Assembly (NCBI GenBank): GCA_015258065.1
Contig: JABZIZ010000013.1
Span: 11,153-75,152, forward strand
From: Lachnospiraceae bacterium
GTDB taxonomy: Bacteria; Bacillota; Clostridia; Lachnospirales; Lachnospiraceae
Length of the DNA: 64,000 nucleotides
Direction of reading: 5' to 3'
The notes under the pieces were generated by a model that was given only the letters and a program-made list of their open reading frames with translations, made no database searches and had not been told where the DNA came from. Positions 1-9,050 of this stretch are shown here, one piece after another. The translations under genes were made by a program, and so were the position numbers. Position 1 is the stretch's first letter, and each line of letters begins with the position of its first letter.

Positions 1-705
1 GCGCATACGTCGGACGAATACGGCATCCTGATTGTGGCGATGCTAAATAACAATGGAATCGAGAAGGACGAGATCGAGGGGGTGATCATTGCCTCAGTGG
101 TTCCCAATGTGATGCATGCGCTGGTGAATTCCATTGTAAAATACATCGGACACAAACCCTATATCGTCGGTCCTGGGTTGAAGACCGGGATCAAGGTGCG
201 GACGGAGAATCCGAAGGAAGTTGGACCGGATCTGATCGTGGATTCGGTAGCTGCATACGAATTGTACGGAGGGCCTGTGCTGTCAGTGGACTTCGGTACG
301 GCGACTACCTATATTCTGGTGAATGAGAAGGGAGAGCTCTGTGCCGGTGTGCTCTGTCCCGGCATCCGGATCAGTGCAAGAGCGATGTGGCAGGATACGG
401 CAAGACTTCCGGAGGTCGAGATCAAAAAGCCGGAGTCGATTCTGGCAAAAGAGACCATCACCAGCATTCAGGCGGGTCTCGTCTACGGGCAGATCGGACA
501 GAGCAAATATATTATCAACGAGATCAAGAGAGAGAGTGGATATCCGAACTTGAAGGTGGTGGCGACCGGCGGACTGGGCAGGCTCGTATCCGCAGAGACC
601 AAAGAGATTGATATCTATAATCCGACGCTGACACTTACAGGACTGCTTCTCCTTTATCGTAAGAATCGGAAAAGCAATCCGAGGATTGACGAATATGAAG
701 AGTAA
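1..705 (+). CDS. coaX: Type III pantothenate kinase (5'-truncated by window edge)
   Basis: Phosphorylates pantothenate in the first step of coenzyme A synthesis; cytoplasmic. The frame is open from base 1, so the N-terminus lies outside the window; the family is about 255 aa and 234 codons are visible, so roughly 20 residues are missing. Supporting motifs are NPKEVGPD followed by IVDSVAA, the ASKHA-type phosphate loop DFGTATTY, and the glycine-rich ATGGLGRLV near the end. It overlaps the next gene by 11 bp, suggesting one transcript with the following gene and dusB. The internal GTG at 34 is not the real start because coding continues upstream. Confidence 0.93.
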   Translation, partial: AHTSDEYGILIVAMLNNNGIEKDEIEGVIIASVVPNVMHALVNSIVKYIGHKPYIVGPGLKTGIKVRTENPKEVGPDLIVDSVAAYELYGGPVLSVDFGTATTYILVNEKGELCAGVLCPGIRISARAMWQDTARLPEVEIKKPESILAKETITSIQAGLVYGQIGQSKYIINEIKRESGYPNLKVVATGGLGRLVSAETKEIDIYNPTLTLTGLLLLYRKNRKSNPRIDEYEE

Positions 706-1057
706 GAGCGGACGACTGGTTCTGTGCGGAGCCAGTGCCTACGATGAAAAATATTATTGGAATCCTCTGTTTCAAAAGGTGCCGAAGAGCATTCAGGAGG
801 AGCTGCGCATCATCTGCGTTCTTTTTACCCAGGAAGCGGGGGGTGTCTTTCTCCTCGTGTTTAACGAGGATGGGGAACTGGACATGGAGACCTTTGCGGA
901 TGTCGAGGACATCACCTACGATACGGTCAGTGCAGGGCTGTTAACAGGGACGATCAGACGAAGGAGGGCGGAAGTCTTCCGCATGATGGAGCTCTATTAT
1001 CGCATCTGTGTTCTACATGAGAATGCAGCGCAGGTTTTAACGGAAGAGGACGGATGA
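695..1057 (+). CDS. Small conserved Lachnospiraceae protein (probably DUF6145-like)
   Basis: A cytoplasmic protein of 120 aa with no signal peptide, membrane segment or catalytic motif that I recognise. It begins MKSKSGRLVLCGASAYDEKY and has hydrophobic beta-strand-like stretches (IICVLFT, GGVFLLVF) and a basic RRRRAE patch. Its shape and its place before dusB resemble a family I recall as DUF6145 in Lachnospiraceae; I cannot confirm this by search. The ATG at 695 overlaps the coaX stop, and its own stop overlaps the dusB start as ATGA, so translation is probably coupled. Function unknown. A TTG at 686 is an alternative start. Confidence 0.75.
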   Translation: MKSKSGRLVLCGASAYDEKYYWNPLFQKVPKSIQEELRIICVLFTQEAGGVFLLVFNEDGELDMETFADVEDITYDTVSAGLLTGTIRRRRAEVFRMMELYYRICVLHENAAQVLTEEDG

Positions 1058-2076
1058 ATTCTTATTTTCAGGAAATGTCAATCGGAAAGGTAAATTTTCC
1101 CAATCCGATCTTTTTGGCACCGATGGCAGGGATTACGGACCTGCCATTTCGTTTGCTCTGCAAAGAACAGGGGGCGGGCGGTGTCTGCACGGAACTGATC
1201 AGCGCCAAAGCGATTGTATACCGGAACAAGAATACCGATCCGCTTTTGCAGACAGACGGTGCAGAACATCCGGCTTTTCTTCAACTCTTTGGAAGGGAAC
1301 CGGAGATTTTTGCAGAGGCCATCGCCTTGACGGCGGACTACCCCTATGAGGTTCTGGATCTCAATCTGGGCTGTCCCGTCCCCAAGGTGGTAAACAACGG
1401 AGAGGGCAGTGCGCTGATGAAGAACCCGGCGCAGATCGGTAAAATCGTTTCCGCCTGTGTCAGGGCGGAGGAGACGGTCGGAAGAAACAGACCGGTAACG
1501 GTCAAGATGCGAAGCGGGTTTGATGCCCTTCACTTAAATGCAGCGGAGTGTGCAAAGGCGGCGGAGGCTTCCGGCGCCTCCTGTGTCTGTGTGCATGCCA
1601 GAACGAGGGAACAATACTATGCGGGAAGTGCGGACTGGACCCGGATTGCAGAAGTCAAAAAAGCCGTGCACATTCCCGTGATCGGAAACGGCGATATAAA
1701 AAGTGCGGAAGACGTCAGGCGCATGATAGAGGAAACGGGGTGTGACGGAGTCATGATCGGCAGAGCGGCCAGAGGGAACCCGTGGATCTTTCGTGCCGTC
1801 TCTCTTTTTTTTCAGGGAGAAGGAACCGGACAGGAGGAGGGGAAACCGGATCTGAGGGAGCTCTGCGAGATGATGAAGAGGCATCTTTTTCTCATGATCG
1901 CTTACAAGGGGGAGTATACGGCGGTCAGGGAAATGCGGAAGCATCTGTCCTGGTATACGGCGGGATATCCCCATACTTCCGCCTTTCGCAGGGAGGTGAA
2001 CGTGGCGGAGACCAAGGAAGCCTTGTTAGAGAAAATCGAACAATTTTATGAGACGGCTTTAGATTCGTTGTCTTAA
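1054..2076 (+). CDS. dusB: tRNA-dihydrouridine synthase
   Basis: An FMN enzyme that reduces uridines in the tRNA D-loop. The 340 aa length is normal for the family. An N-terminal TIM barrel starts with FLAPMAGITDLPFR; the catalytic cysteine lies in LNLGCPVPKV (about residue 110); RSGFD and GNGDI are the substrate and FMN phosphate-binding signatures; DGVMIGRAARGNPWIF closes the barrel; a small helical C-terminal domain carries the REMRKH stretch. The start overlaps the preceding stop (ATGA), so it is the last gene of the coaX operon. No hairpin terminator was obvious in the 75 bp before hcp. Confidence 0.96.
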   Translation: MNSYFQEMSIGKVNFPNPIFLAPMAGITDLPFRLLCKEQGAGGVCTELISAKAIVYRNKNTDPLLQTDGAEHPAFLQLFGREPEIFAEAIALTADYPYEVLDLNLGCPVPKVVNNGEGSALMKNPAQIGKIVSACVRAEETVGRNRPVTVKMRSGFDALHLNAAECAKAAEASGASCVCVHARTREQYYAGSADWTRIAEVKKAVHIPVIGNGDIKSAEDVRRMIEETGCDGVMIGRAARGNPWIFRAVSLFFQGEGTGQEEGKPDLRELCEMMKRHLFLMIAYKGEYTAVREMRKHLSWYTAGYPHTSAFRREVNVAETKEALLEKIEQFYETALDSLS

Positions 2077-2151
2077 CCACATACGCAGGAAATTCTCTTT
2101 GCTATTCTGCTTTCATTCGGATAGGAAAACAGTCAGAAAAGGAGGCAGAAA

Positions 2152-3795
2152 ATGGCTGAAGAAAAAATGTTTTGTTATCAATGTCAGGAGACCGCACGGT
2201 GCCAGGGCTGTACCGTGGTCGGTGTATGTGGAAAAAAACCGGAAGTAGCTGCAATGCAGGATCTTCTGGTGTATGTGACGAAGGGGCTTTCGGCAGTGGC
2301 AACGGCGCTTAGACAGGCGGGCAAGCAGGTGGACAAAAAGATCAATCACCGCGTCACGATGAATCTTTTTATCACGATCACCAATGCCAATTTTGATCAG
2401 GATGCGATTGTCCTTGCCATTAAAGATACGCTGCAACAAAAGGAAGCGCTTCTGAAAGAGCTGAGTGCCGAAGAAGAGCAGAAGCTTCCGGAAGCGGCGA
2501 AATGGAACGGTCAGGAGAGTGAATTTGCTGAAAAGGCGGCAGGCGTCGGTGTCCTTGCTACAAAGCAGGAAGACGTTCGCAGTCTGCGTGAGTTGATTGT
2601 TTACGGACTCAAGGGACTCTCCGCCTATTCCAAGCATGCCAATGCGCTGCTGCAGGATGATGAAGAGGTGGATGCCTTCATCCAGAGTGCGCTGGCAAAA
2701 ACGCTGGACGACTCTCTGAGCGTAGACGATCTGGTTGCGCTTACCCTGGAGACCGGAAAATACGGCGTGCAGGGAATGGCGCTTCTCGACAAGGCAAATA
2801 CCGGTGCGTATGGAAATCCGGAAGTAACGACCGTGGACATCGGCGTAAGGAAGAATCCCGGTATTCTTGTTTCCGGCCATGACCTGAAAGATCTGGAGAT
2901 GCTCTTAGAGCAGACAAAGGGAAGCGGTGTGGATGTGTACACCCATTCCGAGATGCTGCCGGCGCATTATTATCCGGCCTTTAAGAAGTATGAAAATTTT
3001 GCAGGCAACTATGGAAACGCCTGGTGGAAGCAGAAAGAGGAATTCGAGAAATTTAACGGACCGATTCTGATGACGACCAACTGCATTGTTCCGCCTGCAG
3101 AAAGTTATAAAGATCGCCTCTGGACCACCGGCTCCGCAGGTTTCCCGGGTTGCAAGCATATAGGCGGTGCCTATGGGGAGACAAAGGACTTCTCCGCCCT
3201 CATCGAACAGGCGAAGAACTGTCCGGCACCGACCCAGATTGAGACGGGAACGATCGTAGGCGGTTTTGCCCATGAGCAGGTTTTCGCTCTGGCGGACAAG
3301 GTCGTGGATGCGGTCAAGAGTGGAAAGATCCGCAAGTTCGTTGTGATGGCGGGTTGCGACGGACGCATGAAGTCCAGAGACTATTACACGGAATTTGCCA
3401 AAAAGTTGCCGAAGGACGTGGTGATTCTGACCGCCGGCTGTGCCAAATACAAATACAACAAACTGGATCTGGGCGATATCGGAGGGATTCCGCGTGTGCT
3501 GGATGCAGGACAGTGCAACGATTCGTATTCGCTGGCTCTGATTGCTCTGAAGTTAAAAGAGGTCTTTGGACTGGATGACATCAACGATCTCCCGCTTGCC
3601 TTCAACATTGCCTGGTACGAGCAGAAGGCGGTCATCGTGCTTCTGGCTCTCCTCTACCTCGGAGTTAAAAACATCCATCTGGGACCGACACTTCCGGCCT
3701 TCCTGTCCCCGAATGTGGCGAAGGTTCTGGTAGACAACTTCGGCATTGCGGGCATCACCACCGTGGACGAAGACTTGAAGATCCTGATTGGGTAA
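2152..3795 (+). CDS. hcp: Hydroxylamine reductase / hybrid cluster protein
   Basis: An iron-sulfur oxidoreductase linked to hydroxylamine and nitric oxide detoxification in anaerobes. It has 547 aa. The N-terminal cysteines follow the short Hcp spacing: C8-x2-C11-x8-C20-x5-C26 within FCYQCQETARCQGC and onward, for the proximal cluster. Later conserved pieces around TTNCIVPP, GFPGCKHIG, AGCDGRMKSRDYY, ILTAGCAKYKYN and LDAGQCNDSYS supply ligands of the hybrid cluster. A strong AAGGAGG site precedes the ATG. It looks monocistronic, closed by a hairpin terminator about 130 bp downstream. No partner reductase gene (hcr) is nearby. Confidence 0.96.
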   Translation: MAEEKMFCYQCQETARCQGCTVVGVCGKKPEVAAMQDLLVYVTKGLSAVATALRQAGKQVDKKINHRVTMNLFITITNANFDQDAIVLAIKDTLQQKEALLKELSAEEEQKLPEAAKWNGQESEFAEKAAGVGVLATKQEDVRSLRELIVYGLKGLSAYSKHANALLQDDEEVDAFIQSALAKTLDDSLSVDDLVALTLETGKYGVQGMALLDKANTGAYGNPEVTTVDIGVRKNPGILVSGHDLKDLEMLLEQTKGSGVDVYTHSEMLPAHYYPAFKKYENFAGNYGNAWWKQKEEFEKFNGPILMTTNCIVPPAESYKDRLWTTGSAGFPGCKHIGGAYGETKDFSALIEQAKNCPAPTQIETGTIVGGFAHEQVFALADKVVDAVKSGKIRKFVVMAGCDGRMKSRDYYTEFAKKLPKDVVILTAGCAKYKYNKLDLGDIGGIPRVLDAGQCNDSYSLALIALKLKEVFGLDDINDLPLAFNIAWYEQKAVIVLLALLYLGVKNIHLGPTLPAFLSPNVAKVLVDNFGIAGITTVDEDLKILIG

Positions 3796-3923
3796 GGCCC
3801 GGACCGGCAAGATTTAGATCAGAAGGTTTTGGATCGGCAGGGTTCAGATCAGATAAGGTTTAATTTGGCAGGATTCTGATCATCGGACAAGGTTCCGATG
3901 GGTTAGATTTCAAATCCAGAAAG
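3796..3923. other. Degenerate AT/GG repeat tract after hcp
   Basis: Non-coding, about 128 bp. It contains imperfect recurring pieces of the form GGATCGGCAGG and TTCAGATCAGA, resembling a decayed tandem repeat of about 24 bp. No ORF, promoter or RNA gene was recognised here. Confidence 0.4.
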
Positions 3924-3960
3924 AAGGGTTCTTTGCAAACAGCAGCAAGGGACCCTTTTT
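3924..3960 (+). terminator. Intrinsic terminator of hcp
   Basis: An 11-bp stem pairs 3926-3936 (GGGTTCTTTGC) with 3945-3955 (GCAAGGGACCC) using two G-U pairs, with an 8-nt loop and a run of T. A second T run follows at about 3971. Placement after hcp fits Rho-independent termination. Confidence 0.8.
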
Positions 3961-4007
3961 CGTGCGCCCGTTTTTTTGTTAAAACAGATCAAATAAAGCC
4001 AATACAA

Positions 4008-4021
4008 TACTAAAATACTAG
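4008..4021. promoter_or_regulatory. Candidate operator, TACTAAAATACTAG
   Basis: A 14-bp word ending at 4021, about 65 bp upstream of the -35 of the fructan ABC promoter. The identical word occurs near 18189 in the leader of the Rrf2 regulator. It contains a TACTA direct repeat spaced by 8 bp. A role as a regulator site is inferred from its occurrence in two promoter regions only. Confidence 0.35.
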
Positions 4022-4083
4022 CAAAAACATACAAAGAACTTCTGTTATCATTAAAATATATCAAAAGTTACCAAATATAGTGA

Positions 4084-4112
4084 ATGACAATTGGAAATGG
4101 TGATGTTATAAT
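4084..4112 (+). promoter_or_regulatory. SigA-type promoter of the fructan ABC operon
   Basis: The -35 ATGACA (4084-4089) is separated by 17 bp from a perfect TATAAT (4107-4112), with the extended -10 TG at 4104-4105. Transcription would start near 4119, immediately before the 16-bp tandem repeats. Confidence 0.75.
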
Positions 4113-4124
4113 CGTGGCAACTTT

Positions 4125-4172
4125 AAGGAGAAGGTACGGTAAGGAGAAGGTACGGTAAGGAGAAGGCACTTT
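4125..4172 (+). repeat. 16-bp tandem repeat in the ABC operon leader
   Basis: Two exact copies of AAGGAGAAGGTACGGT (4125-4140, 4141-4156) and one degenerate copy (4157-4172). Each unit contains a Shine-Dalgarno-like AAGGAG, yet lies 90-140 bp before the first gene. It falls just inside the predicted transcript start. Confidence 0.85.
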
Positions 4173-4263
4173 AGGGGAAGGCGCTGCAAGGGGGAAGACA
4201 ATCTTAGAGGAAACCGGTTTCGGGGCTCCGGGGTGGAGTCCGGACGGTAGAAAGAGAGGAGCG

Positions 4264-5652
4264 ATGGAAATCAAAACAAGAGCGAAGCGGTGTCTTACCC
4301 TTTTACTTGCGATGGCGTTTATGGGCATGATGCTTGCGGGCTGCGGATCACAGGGGGCAGGAAAGGAATCCTCCGGCGGAGAGGCGGCAGCAGGAGCCAG
4401 TACCTCACAGGCGCAGGCACAGGAGAAGAGAACGGACTACTCCGGCGTCAAGATTGAGATGTTAAACACGAAGGCGGAGATCGAAGAGCAGTTGGAAGCA
4501 GCTGCCAAGGAGTGGGGCGCCTTAACCGGGGCAACCCTGAATGTCTATACGATCGGGTCCGGTGCACCTTCCACAGAAATTTCCGCCAGATATGCGGCAG
4601 GAAATGCGCCGGCACTGATTATGGGAGACATCCAGGATATTGTCACCTGTGTGAAGTCGGGCTATGCAAGAGATCTGAAGGATCAGTCCTAGGCAAAAAA
4701 CGGCGGTCTGACCTACGGATATAACAAGGACGGCAATCTCTATTCCTTCCCCCTCTGCATCGAGGGAAGAGGGCTTCTCTACAATAAAACCGCCATCGAG
4801 AAAACGTTGGGGAGAGACTGGGATCCGTCCGAGACCAAATCGATGGATGATCTGAAGAAGCTCTTTGACGAACTGGTCAAGGGAGGCATGGAAACGCCGG
4901 TCGCCTTAAACCAGGAAGACTGGTCGTTAGGAGCTCATTATCTGGCGCTGGTCTATGAAGAGCAGGGAGAGAAGCTGGAAGACGGAGAGAAATACATCCG
5001 TGCGCTGGCGGACGGCAGTGAGAAAATCGAAGACAATGCGCGCTTTAAAAGCCTCTTCGATACCTTTGATCTGTTGATGCAATACAACTCTAACAAAGAG
5101 GACCCGCTGGCGGCGGATTATGCGTCCAACGCAGCGGATTTGGCGGAGGGAGACATTGCCTTCTGGTTTAACGGAAACTGGGCTTGGGCGGAAACCTCCG
5201 AATATTATGAGGACGGCACCGAACTCGGCATCATGCCGGTGCCTCAGAACGATGCGGACAATCATGCACAGGAATGGCTGGCGGGATCTGCTTCGAAACC
5301 AATCATGGTCGATACCAAGAACAACGATGAGAAGCAGCAGGCGGCGGCGTTGGATTTCCTGGACTGGCTTGCCAATACAAAGGAAGGCAATCAGGTTCTG
5401 GTGGAAAAGTGCTCTCTGATACCGGCATTTTCCAACATTAAGGAGCAGGCGACCAACGGACTTTCCAAATCGGTCCAACAGGCGGCAAACGAAGGAAGGC
5501 TCTTCCCCGGTATCATAGACTATCCGGGCGACCACTGGTCTACCCTCGGTGCTACCATGCAGAAGTATCTGGGCGGCAAGATCGACCGTGCGGAACTGGC
5601 GAAGGAAATCGATGCCTACTGGGCAAAACAAAAACTGGAACCCTGGAACTGA
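4264..5652 (+). pseudogene. ABC sugar-binding lipoprotein interrupted by an in-frame TAG
   Basis: An extracytoplasmic solute-binding lipoprotein of the COG1653 sugar family. Residues 1-27 form a lipoprotein signal with lipobox LAGC, followed by a G/S/A-rich linker. The frame is broken by TAG at 4690-4692 (codon 143), then continues in the same frame to 5652 with typical family sequence (YSFPLCIEGRGLLYN, FWFNGNWAW, LDFLDWLANTKEGNQVL). Both halves align as one protein of about 462 codons, normal for the family, with no frameshift. Two intact permeases and a GH32 enzyme follow, so the substrate is probably a fructan or fructo-oligosaccharide. It may be a true nonsense mutation, a sequencing error or a read-through site. 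If the stop is real, only a useless N-terminal fragment is made. Confidence 0.85.
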
Positions 5653-5734
5653 CAGGCTGGCGGTGCAACGGGTGAAAACCGTTGTGCCGCCTTCTTCGCA
5701 TGCGGCATATCCGTAATCGGAAGTGAGGAGAATG

Positions 5735-6616
5735 ATGAAAAGAAACAACAAGGGGCACATGCTGGGAGAGTTTCTCCTTTTCGCCGGACCTGCGGTCTTC
5801 GCCTTTCTGGCGGTGGTCATTGTACCTTTTCTTTATGGACTGTACCTGACGCTTACCAGCTGGGACGGCCTTTCGAATGACCGCCCGTTTGTAGGCATAC
5901 AAAATTATCTGACGGTATTGCAGGATGGAGACTTTTGGATTTCCATGCTGAAAACGCTGGTCTATGTATTTTTTTCTACGATCCTCGTCAACCTGGTCGC
6001 CTTTGGCATCGCCTTTCTGGTGACAGGGCATATCAAGGGCAAGAATTTCTTTCGCGCAGGCTTTTTCACTCCGAATCTGATCGGAGGCATCATCCTCGGT
6101 TACATCTGGCAGTTTGTATTTAACCGTGTCATCACCAGTGTGGGAAAGGATGCGCATCTGGGCTTTTTGCAAAAATCGCTTCTGTCTTCCGGAGTTACTG
6201 CCATGGGGGCGATGATCATTGTCACCATCTGGCAGTATGCAGGTTATATGATGCTCATTTACATTGCGGGACTCACGGGGGTATCGGAAGATTTGAGAGA
6301 GGCAGCCAAGATCGACGGCTGCTCCGAGGGACAGGTCACAAAGTACATTATTCTTCCACTTATGAGAGCCTCCTTTACGATCTGTCTGTTTTTAACCATC
6401 ACCAGATGCTTCATGGTTTATGATGTGAATCTCTCCCTGACGGAGGGCGGACCGGGAGGAGCGACCACGCTTGCCGCCATGTTCGTGTATAACAAGGCCT
6501 TCACCAGCAAGCTGTACGGTCCGGGTCAGACCGAAGCGGTGATCCTGTTTGTGGTGGCGGCGCTCATTGCCGTTTCACAGGCAGTCCTGAACCAGAGGAA
6601 GGAGGTCGAGGCATAA
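5735..6616 (+). CDS. ABC sugar transporter permease, MalF/UgpA type
   Basis: A membrane component of a carbohydrate importer, about 293 aa with six predicted transmembrane segments beginning at FLLFAGPAVFAFLAVVIVPF. The cytoplasmic coupling EAA loop is visible as LREAAKIDGCSEGQVTKYII. The start is taken at the second ATG (5735), 4 nt after GAGGAG; ATG 5732 and GTG 5723 are possible. It overlaps the next permease by one base (TAATG). It works with the lipoprotein upstream; no dedicated ATPase gene is in the cluster, so a shared MsmX-type ATPase encoded elsewhere is inferred. Confidence 0.92.
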   Translation: MKRNNKGHMLGEFLLFAGPAVFAFLAVVIVPFLYGLYLTLTSWDGLSNDRPFVGIQNYLTVLQDGDFWISMLKTLVYVFFSTILVNLVAFGIAFLVTGHIKGKNFFRAGFFTPNLIGGIILGYIWQFVFNRVITSVGKDAHLGFLQKSLLSSGVTAMGAMIIVTIWQYAGYMMLIYIAGLTGVSEDLREAAKIDGCSEGQVTKYIILPLMRASFTICLFLTITRCFMVYDVNLSLTEGGPGGATTLAAMFVYNKAFTSKLYGPGQTEAVILFVVAALIAVSQAVLNQRKEVEA

Positions 6617-7473
6617 TGGACAGCAAAATTCACAGCACAAGAAACCGCATCGCATCCGTCGTACAATTTGTCATTACGACGGTGATCTTCCTCTTCTTCA
6701 TGTTCCCCTTTTATATGGTGGTACTCAATTCCTTTAAGAGCAAAAGAGATATCGTCAAGACGCCCCTGGCCTGGGGAGGAAAAAGAGGCTTCACCCTGGA
6801 CAACTATGCAGAAGCTTTTCAGAAGATGAACTTTCTGCATGTGCTCGGGAACTCCTTTATCGTGACCTGTACTTCGGTGACTCTCATCATTTTGTTCTCT
6901 TCCATGTGCGCCTATATCTTCGTGCGAAGGAATTGGAAGATCAATAAAATCCTGTATGCGCTGATGCTGTTCTCCATGGTCATCCCGTTTCAGGTGGTCA
7001 TGATTCCTCTCATTTCGATCTACGGCGGCATGTTCGGGATGCTGAACCACCGGCCGACGCTGATTTTTATGCATGTCGGTTTCTCCATGGCGATGGCAGT
7101 CTTTATGTACTACGGCTTTATTCGCGGTTCGATTCCGATTTCTCTGGAAGAAGCGGCGGAAATTGACGGCGCCAGCAGAGCAAGGACTTTTTTCACCATC
7201 GTACTTCCGCTCCTTAAGCCGACAACGGCGACCCTGATCATCCTGTATGCACTGGCTCTTTGGAACGATTACCTTCTTCCCTCCCTGATTCTGACGGGGA
7301 AGGAGTTGTACACCATTCCGATTGCAACCAAGCTCTTTCAGGGAGCCTACGGCAACAGCATGGATCTTTTGATGGCGGCGCTGGTGATGGCGATTATTCC
7401 GGTTATCATCCTGTACCTGGCCCTGCAAAAATATATCATTGCCGGCGTAGTGGCAGGTGCGGTCAAATCGTAA
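6616..7473 (+). CDS. ABC sugar transporter permease, MalG/UgpE type
   Basis: The second membrane subunit of the importer, 285 aa, with six transmembrane segments starting at VVQFVITTVIFLFFMFPFYM. The EAA coupling loop reads LEEAAEIDGASRARTFFTIV, followed by the typical PLLKPTTATL. The start codon overlaps the previous stop as TAATG. The substrate is not shown by this gene itself; the downstream GH32 enzyme suggests fructose-containing oligosaccharides. Confidence 0.93.
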   Translation: MDSKIHSTRNRIASVVQFVITTVIFLFFMFPFYMVVLNSFKSKRDIVKTPLAWGGKRGFTLDNYAEAFQKMNFLHVLGNSFIVTCTSVTLIILFSSMCAYIFVRRNWKINKILYALMLFSMVIPFQVVMIPLISIYGGMFGMLNHRPTLIFMHVGFSMAMAVFMYYGFIRGSIPISLEEAAEIDGASRARTFFTIVLPLLKPTTATLIILYALALWNDYLLPSLILTGKELYTIPIATKLFQGAYGNSMDLLMAALVMAIIPVIILYLALQKYIIAGVVAGAVKS

Positions 7474-7602
7474 GGAGTCCCGGACGCAGGAGAAACGGAC
7501 ATTTCATAGAAGGCAGGAACCGTCCAAGAAACGAAGTTTTACAGAAACGGGAATCTCGAAAAAGAGAGAGTCTTGAAAGAGAGACAGGAGAAAAGAGGAC
7601 GC

Positions 7603-8952
7603 ATGGAAGAGAAGAAGGGCATTTATCCCAAGGCGCATTTTGCACCCGGCTACGGATGGATGAACGATCCCAACGGGTTAATCTATCATGACGGGCGATA
7701 TGAGCTTTATTTTCAGTATAATCCGGGCGGAATCGAGTGGGATCAGATTGCATGGGGACATGCACACTCCAGAGACCTGGTGCACTGGACGCAGGAAGAG
7801 TCCGTTCTGTTTGCGGATGAAACCGGACCGATGTTTTCCGGCTGCGGAATCGTGAATGACAGAGGCCTGCCCGGATATCCGAAAGATGCGCTGGTTTTTT
7901 TCTACACTGCGGCAAGCGCCCTGCTTCCGGGAAAAGAGCGTTGTTATAACAAGATCATGACGGCAATCAGCACGGATGGCGGAAGGACTTTGCAAAAAAC
8001 GGGGAAGTGCGTTTTACAATCTCTTGCGCTGGAAAACCGGGATCCCAAAGTCTTTTATCATGAGGAATCAAGGGCTTACATCCTGGTGCTGTACCTGGAC
8101 GGGCATGACTTTGGCATCTTCCGTTCCGAGGATCTGGAGGAATTTCAGCTGAGCGACCGCATTGCGCTGGAAGGCGGGTTTGAGTGCCCGGATCTTTTCC
8201 GGCTTCCGGTCGAGGGGAGCAAGGAGGAAAAGTGGGTCTTCTGGGCGGGAGACGGCAGCTACTATGCGGGTAACTTTGACGGTTATCATTTTGTGCAGGA
8301 GCAGAGCAGACAATACGCCTACGGAGCAAGGGCGCTTCCATACGCGGCGCAGAGCTGGTCGGGTACGCAGAAAGGGCAGGTCCTCAATGTGGCCTGGTTA
8401 AACAGCGGCACCGTGGATCAGCAGTACACTGGCGTCTTCTCCCTGCCCAGACAGCTTTCTCTGGTAAAAAGAGAAGAAGGAGAGGGAAACGACAAAGTTC
8501 TGTGGCATCTGAAGCAGACGCTTCCGCATGAGATTGCGCAGGCGTTTCAGAAAAAGGGAGTTTTGAGCCCCGAAAATACACAGATCCTGGTCGCAGAAAA
8601 CGGCGAGGGCGCCGGTATGCTGCGCTTTTTGACAGAAGGCGGAGAAGATTTTGCTTTTACACTGGACTTTGAAGGGGACGGCGGGGAGATTCGCTCTCTC
8701 CAATTTGCCTATCATGCAAGCACCGGGAATCTGATCCTCCAATTTGGAAAAACAGGGAAGATCGAAGGAGTGGGGAAAGAAAGGCAGCCAATTGAAATCC
8801 TGTACGATCAGGGAATCGTAGAGATCAGCACGGCGGAAGGAGAACAACTTCGCATCCGGGATCTGATTGTGTTGCGGGAGAAAGAAGTACAGGCGGTCAG
8901 GCTGTTAAAAGGTGCGCAGAACTGCCGCATTCAAGTGGATGAAATCCGGTGA
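7603..8952 (+). CDS. GH32 beta-fructosidase (fructanase/sucrose-hydrolase type)
   Basis: Hydrolyses beta-fructosyl linkages of sucrose, fructo-oligosaccharides, inulin or levan. The ATG at 7603 follows AGAGG; an upstream TTG at 7573 is less likely. The product is 449 aa without a signal peptide, so it is probably cytoplasmic and acts on imported oligosaccharides. Catalytic motifs: WMNDPNG (nucleophile Asp22), RDPKV (stabiliser Asp147) and FECPDLF (acid/base Glu194). A five-bladed propeller is followed by a C-terminal beta-sandwich from about residue 300. It is the last gene of the ABC operon, about 130 bp after the permease. The exact linkage specificity cannot be read from the sequence. Confidence 0.94.
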   Translation: MEEKKGIYPKAHFAPGYGWMNDPNGLIYHDGRYELYFQYNPGGIEWDQIAWGHAHSRDLVHWTQEESVLFADETGPMFSGCGIVNDRGLPGYPKDALVFFYTAASALLPGKERCYNKIMTAISTDGGRTLQKTGKCVLQSLALENRDPKVFYHEESRAYILVLYLDGHDFGIFRSEDLEEFQLSDRIALEGGFECPDLFRLPVEGSKEEKWVFWAGDGSYYAGNFDGYHFVQEQSRQYAYGARALPYAAQSWSGTQKGQVLNVAWLNSGTVDQQYTGVFSLPRQLSLVKREEGEGNDKVLWHLKQTLPHEIAQAFQKKGVLSPENTQILVAENGEGAGMLRFLTEGGEDFAFTLDFEGDGGEIRSLQFAYHASTGNLILQFGKTGKIEGVGKERQPIEILYDQGIVEISTAEGEQLRIRDLIVLREKEVQAVRLLKGAQNCRIQVDEIR

Positions 8953-8969
8953 GATGCGCAGAGGCTGAT

Positions 8970-8999
8970 TTGACTTGTTCCAATATCTTGCGCTAAAAT
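8970..8999 (+). promoter_or_regulatory. Promoter of the CarD-like gene
   Basis: TTGACT (8970-8975), an 18-bp spacer and TAAAAT (8994-8999). An inverted repeat ATATCTTG / CAAGATAT (about 8983-8990 and 9022-9029) overlaps the spacer and early leader and could be an operator or a leader hairpin. Confidence 0.6.
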
Positions 9000-9050
9000 G
9001 AGCATCGATGCAGTCTTACAACAAGATATCGTTAGAGACAGGAGCAGGTC

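Noticed and set aside
4690..4692. TAG as pyrrolysine or general stop-codon reassignment
   Set aside because: Other genes in the window, such as uvrC and GH13, end in TAG, so TAG is a normal stop; no Pyl context is visible.
4927..7428. Long minus-strand frames of about 300 codons over the ABC genes
   Set aside because: They are shadows of the well-supported plus-strand permease and lipoprotein genes and show no protein family pattern.
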